Source: Orbilia blumenaviensis (taxonomy: Eukaryota; Ascomycota; Orbiliomycetes; Orbiliales; Orbiliaceae). Taken from it: a stretch of DNA of 64,000 nt. The DNA lies in NCBI GenBank assembly GCA_036872755.1, contig JAVHNS010000001.1, positions 1,736,001-1,800,000 of the forward strand. Direction: 5' to 3'. The translations under genes and the position numbers were made by a program. Below the pieces are notes generated by a model, which was not told the origin of the DNA, did not search any database, and saw only the letters and a program-made list of their open reading frames with translations. Shown here one piece after another: positions 27,242 through 37,751 of this stretch (position 1 is its first letter; each line of letters starts with the position of its first letter).

Positions 27242-30200
27242 TTCACGAGTGGTGTGCAAGTATGTATCGGCACGATGGTTCAATATCGTCGTTCTTAATA
27301 TCTTGCTCTTGTAAAACGATAAAATGAAGATAAAAAGATGCTTTTAGGGCTGGGGAGTTCGAAGCAGAGGCTGAGCGAGAGACAGGTTGATTATTGGAAT
27401 CTTGAGTTTGGGCCGTGACCAGTTGTATTGTCGAACTTAGAATCCTGGTTTATCGATCGTCGCAGTTGCCATGAATCCAAGCTCCACTATATAGCAGGCT
27501 AAACCTACGACAGAAGGAAAGAGCAAAAGGTTAACCAGGACACGGGCCAGGGTTAGGCGGCATTAAGAACAGTGCACCGTTGAATATGCACGGCAATCCA
27601 GAGGGACAAAAGGGATCAGGGTTTGTGGAGAAAGAGGTTCTTGCGGGTTTGCTTTTTTGCTCGTTTGGCTTGCCTATACTTACTTGGGTCCTTGCTTAAG
27701 CTTGCAGGGCTGGCGCTACGGTCCTCTGGCCGAACAAGAGCGAGCGATGTTGCGATTTGAAGCTATTTGGCAGACCTAACGGACCGCCTTTAACGAATGT
27801 TTCCGGACTAACAAACAGCCCTTTCCGTATCCAGTTCTAGGTCGGCCTATTGAAAAACGACTGCGCACGGGTTAGTCACCAACTTGAAGCGTCCGGAACA
27901 GTTTGTTGGAGATGTAAAGAATGCATTCCAGACGGGCTTCTGGCCACTCCCAAGACTTCAAGAGATTGCTTAAGAACAACACGACCAAGATCGAGGCCAG
28001 ACACAGTCAGATCGGGAGGAGAGAAATGCGGCGCAGGGGTACATGGCCGAGTGCATTCATTCTGCAGAATGCTGGCAGGGCGGGACATTTTCGAGCTGCA
28101 GCTTGCAGGATGGCATGCTAGAGCAAATGCTTGCCCTGTTTAACATGTTCAGTGAAGTGCTCGGTTCCTTGCTCCACTGAGGACCACGAGCCACACTAGT
28201 ACTATCGACAAAGACATGGATATCAAATTGACATCGTGACTTTCCGAAAGCTGGGAATGTGCATTGCATTTTCCATGAAAGGGGAGCAATAAAATAAAGG
28301 TAAAGATAAAAAAGACTGTCAAAAAAGAAACAAACAAAAGAGAGGAGCAGCTAAAAAAAATACCGGATAACAAGAAAGGGGAATATGTCTAACTAACCGT
28401 TTACCAGCGGATGGTATGCGTGGGACCGAACAGTCGACGAAATACGACAGACAGACAGATGCCGTGGTGCCCTTTCGCACAGATTTTGAAGGCGGGTTTC
28501 AGAGTAACCCGGGATATGCCAGAAATGGTTGATGGCAGTCCTGCAGGATACCTAAGCACTTAAGTAGTTAAGTAAGTAAACGAGCTAACCAGCATGTAAG
28601 AAACATGTATATATATGTATGGATGTATCGTACCGACTGCACTTGCTTAGCACTATTAGCACTAACTATAGTGGCTAGGTAGGTAGGTAGGAGGTAGCTA
28701 GGTACCTGGGTAATGGATATGAAGGTACCTCTTGCTGACCTTTTTTAGCGGGTGCTGGTTATGGGGCAAGCGGGTCCACGCCAGAAACTCTGAAAATTAT
28801 CAGGATTATCAGACCACCCGACCGATGCAATGATTCTTAGTTTTTCGACGGCCACTGCCTTGCATACGATACAGACTTATGCGTTATGTGCGGACGGAAT
28901 TAAACTGGAACGTGCAGTATCATATATAGAACGAAAAGGACAGAATAACCCTCGCTGCCTCAGCTGGGAAGGCGGCAATAAGGCAAGGCGTGAAACATTA
29001 TTGTTGAGGGCTCCATCTTTCTCAATAGAATCATATCCGGTGATAAAAGCATCGGCACAAGAGCAGGAGCAAGTAAGTAACATTCACGGAACCGCGCGAA
29101 CCAGATCAAAGTCCGTATCCGGGAAGGATGGACGAGATCATTTCCTTTCAAATGAATTCAACCGCATCGACAGGCCGCCGTTTTCGACGGTGGTAATTCC
29201 CATGGCCAAACGGTGAAGACCTCGCTTCGAGCATACACACAGAAACAGACAAACACACGTTCCTGCTCCAGACCAACGTGCGCTCTTGAGATCTCTCTCT
29301 CTCACACGCTCACTCGCTCATATGCATCCGCGCTTGGAGCCTGGCGGAGAATTTGACCAGGGAGAGAGGTGGGAGAGGGAAACAGAGAGAGGGGATCAGA
29401 GAGCTCGGGAACAGCTTTCGTTTGAATTCAACTGAACGCTTTTCCTTTCGGAGATAAAATGAGGGCCTGCAGATCTGCTCGAGAATGTGGTGAGGCCTGG
29501 CTCTTTGATCGTTTGCGGCCAGGCCACAAACACGGCCTAGGCGACAGCATTTGCCTGATCATGACTATGAACGAGTAAATGAGTGTCTCTAATAGGCCAA
29601 TGTCATTTTATACAAATGTAATACGTTTCCGCAATACGATGATACGTGGACTGAGCGTGAGGTTGAAACTCGAAACTTTAAACTTTTATTTTATTTATTA
29701 ATAGGTCATGCACGAAAGGTACTTGGTTAAAGTGGTTTTTCACCATCTCCAGATCAAGGGGTCTTTTTGCCCGAGATTATATGTTTACGAGAGGCCCTGG
29801 ATTTGACTATGTCCTAATCGGTGGAAAGATGACCATGTCGAGTCTCCGATATTGCTCTCGCTACAGGGAAAACGGGCATTTCTACCGACCGTTGAACCAG
29901 AGAAAAAGGGGGCCCGTGAGTTTGAGACAACAGTCGACAAAGGAAGCTTCGATACCACTCCAATTGCTACTAACTTATTAGAGGCAAATTATCGGCTTCA
30001 GGTATCGATAATAGTTATATCTGTATTTCTTAGCTCCCGGTCTGGGCTCTATCTATGATTGGTATATTAGGGGGGTGTCCAAGTTACAACAGCCCAACAC
30101 ATTTTAGGTCCTCGATTAATTAAGTAACTCCGCTGTGTCTATGCGACTTGATCTTGAGAACTCTGGAATTTGAGCCCAAAGAGATTTGTAGTGTTATTCT

Positions 30201-30870
30201 ACCAGCCCAACAACGGCACATTTTCGCAAGCGCCGTTGGTTGCTCTTTCAGCGATGATCTTCCAGATTAAAATGGTTGGAAAGGGTGAGAGGTCATGCCA
30301 CGGGTTCACCTAATCCACCAACCTAACATGTTATCACAACTCTGTGGGAGCTCCCATTATAAATAGTACGGGTAGGCAGTAATTTCTTATATATCTTAGT
30401 ATTGCAGTATCGAACGGTTTATCTATTATCTATAACTCGACCCAATCAGCTCCCAAACATATGGTTGTAAGGCAGAGAATAGATCTGGTCACTGGAATGA
30501 ACCTTGGTGGTGCATGCGCAAATTAATATGTTTTGAAATGCCAAATATCAAAGTTTTATGTCTATTTAAATGTTGCCAATGGCACAACGTTTGAACTACT
30601 GATTGCACCAAGCATTTTCCTTTCAGGGGTTGGACATTAGTTCTCGAGTTACTCTAGCACTATATTTAAAAAATCGAGAATTATTACAGGTGGCAGAATT
30701 ATGAGACCAAGAATTAATTACAACATGCTCAGTTCATTGAAATTTGAGACAATCGATTCTTCATATCTATACATTATCCTGTTCATATATGACCATATGG
30801 TCAGCGGACCTTCACGAAGAGACATCCGCCTTAGATCGAACCTCTTCATAGTATCCTACCTAGTAGCACA
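27242..30870. other. Gene-poor region of 3.6 kb before secreted gene A
   Basis: Long AT-rich stretch upstream of two genes. Simple repeats occur: taagtaag-type at 28560-28580, ggtaggtaggtagg at 28677-28692, and a CT/CA-rich run at 29295-29320. A TATAAAT motif is at about 30357. Frames such as 27850-28143 and 28830-29216 have no domain and no splice-supported continuation. I see no supportable gene. Confidence 0.45.
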
Positions 30871-32348
30871 ATGCAAATACTGAATATACAGATTACTACT
30901 TATACATGGCTCATAATAACCTTTATACCTGGCCTATGCCACGGTATTCCTGTGCAAGGTTCCGGTAAAAACAATCTTGGGGTCGGCTTCATTCCAAAAC
31001 CCATAGTAGGAACCTCGACCTCTCCAAGCATACCAAGCGTTTCCCTTCATACAAAACCGCCAATTCCGACTACGACAATGAGCAAAACCGAATATACACA
31101 CATGGGCACTGCCACAAAGCATGCCGGGAAACGCCCTCTAAATAGACCGGCTTTGCCAACTTCAACATCTACTCAGGAGGGTCAAGGGGAAGGGGTCCCG
31201 CCGGATGATTACGATCCGGAAGATGACTACGATCCGGAAGATGACTACGATCCAGAAGATGACTATGACGACATTGATCCCCTTGATGGTCTGGATCCCT
31301 ATGACCTTCCAGGCGAAGGTATCGATATTGTCCCAGCTTCGTTTTGGACAGAAGGAGACTTCGAAATACGATGCGCGGACCCAAAACATGTGTTCAAGAG
31401 CCCAATCCTCATAAACTATACCAAAAAACTAATACCCCTAGGGTTTAGTTGGCGAAAGTTCGACGACCACCCGTGGATGGCTGAAAACTTCATACAGAAC
31501 ATGCAGCAAAAATGTCAGGATTGTACATGCCATCATCTTTGGGGACATTTGTCGAATAACCGACAATCAAAACACTGTAAAAGTTGGAAAGATTCCTCAA
31601 AATGCACATGGCTTTTTGGTGAGTCTCTTCGCCCAAGAGATTCCCTCAAATCACACGTGCTTTTATGTATATTCATATACCAAGCCCTGCTCAGAATTCA
31701 AGCTAACTTGCTATATTTTTTTCGAAATTGCCGAAATATGTAGGCTGCGAGTGTTATTTTTCGCTCGGCAATCCAGAGATTCCCGAAAAATGGAAGTATA
31801 AAACGGAGCTAGATTGGTATAACGAACTCGGTTCGCTTCCTATGCATATTAGAAAAGCGCACCCTGATTGGAGGTGGGAAAATGGGCCAAAAAACCGACA
31901 TACTGGTAAACCGATAGGCACTGGATATTCTTACAGGAGGGAGCAGTATGAAACCATGAAGGGGTGGTACACTCCAAGGCCTTGGGATATATATGCCGCA
32001 AAACTTGAGGAAGTCAGGCCGCGTTATGATCTTTACGGACCTGATAGTCCTTGGCTACACATGGGTGTATTTAACGGCTTGAACAGCAGGCGAATGACCC
32101 CATCAGATGAGTGGGAATACTTCCTGCATTATATATACTGGGTAAGCCCGGAATTTACATACAGGCCGCAGCATGCAGGCCAACGTGTGGGCCTTCCGCT
32201 CCCGCCTGCTGCCCCGCAGAACCCTGGTGCTCGCAAACGCGATGCTCCTCCTTCAATACATGGCCTTAATGAAAAAACTGGCCCTGTGTGTGTGCCTCGG
32301 TATCTTGCGCTCTCAAATGCGGATGGAACCGAAGGGCTTTGCAAATAG
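30871..32348 (+). CDS. Novel secreted ten-cysteine protein (paralogue A)
   Basis: Family not recognised. Exons 30871-31618 and 31744-32348 give 450 residues. The N-terminus has a hydrophobic signal peptide (ITTYTWLIITFIPGLCHG). A Ser/Thr/Pro-rich stretch follows, then three perfect DDYDPE units and an acidic tail. The cysteine domain begins at E-I-R-C and continues C-Q-D-C-T-C, K-H-C, S-K-C; the intron follows CTWLFG. Exon 2 starts G-C-E-C and contains AHPDWRWENGPKNRHTGKPI and YDLYGPD. A Lys-Arg site (GARKR|DAPP) precedes the last segment, which carries the final two cysteines (PVCVPRY ... GTEGLCK). The same plan recurs in the gene at 59829-61106. Role is unknown; extracellular after Kex2 cleavage is my inference. 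Confidence 0.85.
31204..31269 (+). repeat. 18-bp tandem repeat encoding DDYDPE
   Basis: Three full 18-bp units (31204-31221, 31222-31239, 31240-31257) plus a partial fourth (31258-31269) inside paralogue A. Units differ at only one or two third positions, so the expansion is recent. The other paralogue lacks it. Confidence 0.92.
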
Positions 32349-33712
32349 CTGACAGTGTCGGATGGTGCTGAGGAAATAAGGACAAGGAGTGACGTCCCGG
32401 GGCTGGAATAGAGATATACTTGTGTAGAAGATCTGTATTTCCTAGTGCTATTTGAGAGGAGGTTAGGCTTCTAGACTTAAGGTTGAAGAGAGTTTCTAGG
32501 TATTGATGTTGTAATGAATCGATTCGAACCAACTTTAAAATTCTACGCTAGCATGTCTTGTATAACTTGTAATAAAGTATCGAATACTACGAAAATACCT
32601 TGTATAGTATTATGAATAAGCTCAGGGTCCGGATTTACATACCTAGTCTCGATCGTGTATACCTGAATTCATCACTATAGCCAGGTTTTTCAGATACCGT
32701 ACCTTCCGTATATATATATTAGTTGTTTTCAGAATCGGGCCTATAAATAGCTATCGATCTACAAAATCGAAGGAACATAAGCGTACGGGAACATATATCT
32801 ATGCATATATACCTAGGTCGGTATATTTTAAACCCTTTAAACTAATATAGCTATTTTCAATTGATGAAGTTAACTTTGAATCGAACTTCGAATCCTCAGA
32901 GAAAGAAACCCCTCTACCCGCATTAAACAAAGGAAGTAAGTGTGTGTATATGACTTATAGTTCCTGACGAGTCTGCCATTTTATATTTTATTAACGACTA
33001 CACAATCGTTCTGCATATCTTCAGGGATATATTGTGGGTTCTATTAGGTAACAAGCACCTGAATAGGCCTGCCAGCACTTACCTATTTTTTCTTATACCT
33101 GTATCAGCGATATAAATATACCAAGGCAATATATAGAGAGTTGAAAAAATTAAACTTAAGTTCGGTGCATCCGAGACTAGTTCGGTACCAAGCTAAGCTA
33201 AGGCGGTGCCGCTCTCCAGAATTCACTATGCATTCTAGCTGGATCTATCACTACCTAAATATCGATATGCCTATGCCGGCAAATCTTACTATACTGGCCT
33301 GGCATCGGGCTGCACTGGGTCCTCACGACATATACCGCGGAGGGATGGTGGTGGTTATAAAGTTTAAATGTTTGCTATATTAGGCATGGTACGATTAGCT
33401 GCTGGGGCAATCCAGGCCAGGAATTTCAATTGAGGTCGTCGTCATGGCGTACGCAGCTGTCCCCCACCCATCCGCGCCAAGACCGCGCCGCGCCGCTGGA
33501 CTGGTCCACTCCGTCGCCATTGTCAGCTGCAGCGCGGGATATCTGCATATCTGTCCCCCGCCAACATGCAACATCGACCTTTAACCTGCTCGTTCACCAG
33601 CGATGCCGATTCTCTAACATCGTCTCGAACGCCGTCCAACTCTTGAAGGAAGCACATTAACATTGTCGCTTAGTATCTTATATTCCATTCCTAGATTCCA
33701 CGAGCTATCAAG
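32349..33712. other. Intergenic AT-rich region
   Basis: 1.36 kb, AT-rich up to about 33390, then GC-rich from 33400 to 33600, which may be the promoter and leader of the VanZ-like gene. Open frames at 33141-33383 and 33430-33660 have no recognisable content. Confidence 0.45.
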
Positions 33713-34503
33713 ATGCGGATAAGGCCTCAGATTGCAGGTAAGCTGGAGCGAGGCTACCTAACACCTAAACCAAGATTTGAGCAGCTTCTTGTTTAAACTG
33801 TTGTTCTACTAGGGACGTTCTTAAGACTGACCTCACTTTAAAACATATAGGCGCATTCGCCTTTCTGCTACTACTATCAGCATACCTCGGCTTCTCAAAA
33901 GAATTAGTTATTCCGATTAATGATAAAGTTGTTCACTTTATATGCTTTTTCTTGATGACAGTACGTCACAATGGCACAATTACTTCATTATGAAGGGGAT
34001 ATACAGCTCGGCTTTCGCCGGAATACGTCTGGTATCTAACATTTTCTGGCTTCAAATGCATAGTTATGCTTCTACTGGGTTCTCGATACATCTCGCCGTA
34101 GGGTCGTGAACTTTACCTTAATTATCATGTTTGGTATTCTCGGTGTTGGATCAGAGTTTGTCCAGGGAGTCTTACCGGTACAAACCACCTTTTTTGGACC
34201 TTATCATTGATACGGAAAGTCGATTGACTAACGATTGTCGGCGGACAGTGGCGTAAATTCGATGCCTACGACATTTTCGCGAACCTCCTCGGCGCCGGTA
34301 CCGCTCTGGGTCTCTGTATGTGGTACCATAAACGTATGCTGGAAAGAAAGCGACAGGCGAAGCAGGCCAACTACCATGTTGTTGGGAATGAGGAGGCTGA
34401 GTTGGGTATTATCGAAGAAGAAGATGAAGACGACGATGCGCTGCATGGACAAGGTTCAAGTAGCACAGGACCACAGATTAATGGAGAAACAAGTGCAAAA
34501 TGA
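33713..34503 (+). CDS. VanZ-like domain membrane protein
   Basis: Small integral membrane protein of the VanZ-like family; the fungal members have no agreed function. The ATG at 33713 opens MRIRPQIA, interrupted by an intron near 33739-33850. Joining the exons gives GAFAFLLLLSAYLGFSKELV, then NDKVVHFICFFLMT. After the second intron come CFYWVLDTSRRRVVNF and FTLIIMFGILGVGSEFVQGV. After the third come WRKFDAYDIFANLLGAGTAL and GLCMWYHKRMLERK. The D-K-x-x-H, S-E-x-x-Q and F-D-x-x-D-x-x-A-N motifs are the VanZ signature. A cytosolic acidic tail (EEEDEDDD) ends at 34503. About four predicted transmembrane helices. Confidence 0.85.
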
Positions 34504-34947
34504 AATAGGATGTCTAAAGAAGTGCATAAATCTGATTCATCTCAGTGGGGGATAACTAGTATCGTTTCTGACACCCTTTTTTCAAAGGCAGAGGTATTAA
34601 CAAATGAGACTCAATCGAGACTACTAACACAATAACCAGGCGCCTTAAAAAGTTGTATGGGGGTATTTCCTTGATATCGACCTAGTTTAGCTTACGGTTG
34701 GAAGGAAGGGGCGTACTTGATACATTTCTTCATTTTATTCCTCGTTCAAACGTGTTCGTTTGAAAGGAGAAAAAAAATAAATGCTTTTTTTGCTGTTGCT
34801 TTTGTCTATGGGGATATCGTGGGTTTTCCTTATGCCCTCTTTACGGTAACGCGGCTATAACAGCCCTCGCATCAATCAACATGAATCTGTATATTCAATT
34901 CTAGATATGCATAAGATTCAAGCCATTCGGTCCTCTTTCTCTCACGA
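34504..34947. other. Convergent 3' intergenic region
   Basis: 444 bp between the VanZ-like stop and the CCT7 stop, AT-rich with short A and T runs; no gene seen. Confidence 0.5.
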
Positions 34948-37078
34948 TCACCTTCTTGGCATCCCCCTACCGCGTCCTCTTAATGCTCGGCTCCTATATG
35001 GGTTTTCGTCTTAGAGTTTCTGGTTTAAATCGAAAGAAAAAATGGGTATAGCAGAGGGATAACATACGCAGCGCCTCTTGGCATGGGTGGTCCACCTTGT
35101 GGTTGTGCTGATTCCTCGTTCTCTGTGTAAAAGTTGTGTCAGCGCCTATATCCTAGATTCCGGGATCCCTTTTTTGGCAACATACTAATTGTTTCGTCCA
35201 CTGATAGGATCAAGCATGCAGCCTCAGTTGCGGCTTGGATCGCATTCAACTTCACTACTGTTGGCTCCCACACAAATTTCTCCAGGTTGTCGGCGATGCC
35301 CTCGTTGTCAATATCAACACCAGCCCATGTCTCGCCCTTCGCATGCCTCTGTCGTAACTTATTCAGAATATCGGTTGCGTCGAAACCTGCATTATCACAT
35401 AGCTGTCTCGGGATGATCTCCAATGCCTTTGCAAAAGCTGCTACAATCATTTGTTGCTTCCCTGCAATCAACTTGGATTCGTCACGAAGGTATTTTGAAA
35501 TTTCCATTTCGAGGGCACCGCCACCTGCGACGATCTGGTCGTTCTTGATGGCCTTCTTGACAATCATTATGGCGTCGTGGAGAGACCTTTCCACCTCTGC
35601 AATAAATTGCTCTGCACCACCACGGAGCACCAGCGTACATGTCTTCGCCTTGGGGCACCCTTGGAAGAAGTTGAATCGTTCGCCACCAATTTGTCGTTCG
35701 TCGAAGGATTCGCAAGTACCCAGATGTTCTTCCTTGATGTCAGAGCAGGTCGATTGTATGCTACCTCCAACGGCTTGGACAACTCTTTCCATATCCTCGC
35801 TCGTTACTCGGCCGGCGCAGAAGATATCGCGGTCTGCGAAGTATTGAGTTGCAAGATCGCCGATAGGGAGCTTGGAAAGAACGACTTTGGCCCCAGTGGC
35901 AACAAGTGCCTCAAGCTTCTGAATGATAATCTGCCATTCGGCGTCGACTATTGCTTGGTATTCCTATATATCCATTAGATTAGAGTTGAATGTTGTTTTT
36001 TTTCGAACGGAATTGTGCCGTACCGAAACTTGCTCGACTCGGACTTCAGCATTGTCCTTCTCGCTCTCTGTAAGTTGCAGGTTAGCTTTTTAGTATTCCT
36101 ATAATTTCTATGTGGCCACATACTCAGTTCAAGTTCGACGTTTAAGGAGACGATCTTTGGGTTTTTAAACGATTTAGGCTGTTGCTCAAAACCAGCGTAT
36201 GAGAAGGTCTTCTTGAAGGCGACACCGTTGACAAATATGGAGTCCTGAAGTGCACCACCGGGGACCTTCTTCATTCCAATCAATTTCTCGTTCAAGTCGT
36301 CCTGATCTAGGGAGAGCACGGCATCCACGACCACTGAATTTCATATTTGTCAGCGCCATATCCACGAGCTTAGAAAGGGTCGAATCCTCGCGTACTTTTT
36401 GTGAAGAATGCCGAATTTCTCTTGATTAGTTTGGAAGACATTGCCGTTCCGGCCAGCTTGATTAAGATATCCCTCTTCTCGCCTTTATCTATCCGTACAG
36501 CAATCTCCTTGATCTTGTTGACGGCTAGCGTACATGCTTTGCGAAGGCCCTTGATGATGACCTGTGAGCTGACACCTTCCTCTACGAAAGTCTTGGATTC
36601 CTTGAGGATTTCGCCGGCGAGGACTACCACGGATGTTGTACCATCTCCAACTTCTGCGTCTTGTGAGCGGGCAATGTCGGTAAGGATACGAGCGGCGGGG
36701 TGGACAATATCCAGTAGCTGCCAACAAACGAAATAATAAGCTTGAAAACCCCTCAAAAATCTAACACGAGATTTTATTTATGAATTAGATGTCTACCTTC
36801 ATAACTGTAGCTCCGTCATTGGTGATTGTCTGCTTGCCGTTGGCATCAACAAGCAACAGGTCACCACCGTAAGGTCCAAGGGTTGATTTTATTGTAGCTT
36901 GTATGGCAAGGCAGGCGTTAATATTTGTTATTATCTGTCCGCGTCCCTGGGACTGATCAGTTCCTATAAATCGGCATGTTAGTATGGTATACGTAATTCC
37001 TATAGATAGATTCTAGAGCTCTATTTACGTGCCCTCCTTCAAGACCAAGATGGTCGGTGTCTGCCCTCCAAAGGACAT
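34948..37078 (-). CDS. CCT7: T-complex protein 1 subunit eta (CCT7)
   Basis: Subunit of the cytosolic TRiC/CCT chaperonin that folds actin and tubulin. The ATG at 37078 starts [16 protein letters not shown]. Conserved chaperonin motifs are [19 protein letters not shown], the nucleotide-binding [59 protein letters not shown] and [12 protein letters not shown]. There are seven or more small introns. The true C-terminus comes from two small exons: [19 protein letters not shown], ending at a GTATGT donor near 35068, and a last exon ending at 34948 that encodes [14 protein letters not shown]. That Gly-Arg tail is typical of CCT eta. Its start is 673 bp from the divergent POL2 start. Confidence 0.94.
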
Positions 37079-37751
37079 GTTGATTATCGGCTAGAATGGG
37101 AGATATCGAGGGGAAATGGTGTAAGGTATCGGTAAAAAGAGATTTATCGATGGAGTCGCGCGAGCGGATTAAATATTCTGAAGGTTGAAGTTTGAAGCTT
37201 TTTGCACTTTGAGGCAGCTCTAAGCTTGGGTGCGTGCGGCCTTCAGAAAAATGTTATCGATAGACGTGGGACACTTCTTGGCAACAACGCAGTTTGGAGC
37301 CCCATCCCACTTTCACCGCCTCATACGTGTGGCGGCTACTAATGTGGCGGTACTAAACATGACTTTGGAGATCTCTAGCATCATTTTCTATCAGACTTCC
37401 TCTGAAGAGTCTGAATTTAGAATACTAAGAATTTATTAGATTATGCGAACATCCATTTTCTCAACTTTGAAGCTTTGACCTCGATCTTATATCTGACCAA
37501 TCAGACGCCCTCGAACGCGAATTCAAAGCTCGGGCGTCTTGTTTTCCACTTTACGCGACAAGCTGTGTTGCTACGAACCCATAAGACCGTCATAATAAAA
37601 GTACAGCTTAAACCTCGAAACTCCGATAGACCCTTAGCTTCGGCCCTGCAATGCGATACATACTCGACAAAATCCAATCCTTTAGCCTCTTCTAGCACAA
37701 TATCCGAATAACTCTCACCGACCGGGTCTAACAGACCAATTCCTCGACAAT
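37079..37751. promoter_or_regulatory. Divergent promoter region CCT7 / POL2
   Basis: The 673 bp between two start codons. A consensus CCAAT box (CCAATCAG) is at about 37497. Two ACGCGA motifs, similar to the MBF (MluI cell-cycle box) core, lie at about 37513 and 37552 upstream of POL2. One or two such 5-6-mers are expected by chance at this length, so only the position supports them. Confidence 0.4.

Noticed and set aside
27850..28143. Plus-strand frame with several cysteines
   Set aside because: Cysteine spacing matches no zinc-binding pattern and no neighbouring exon continues it.
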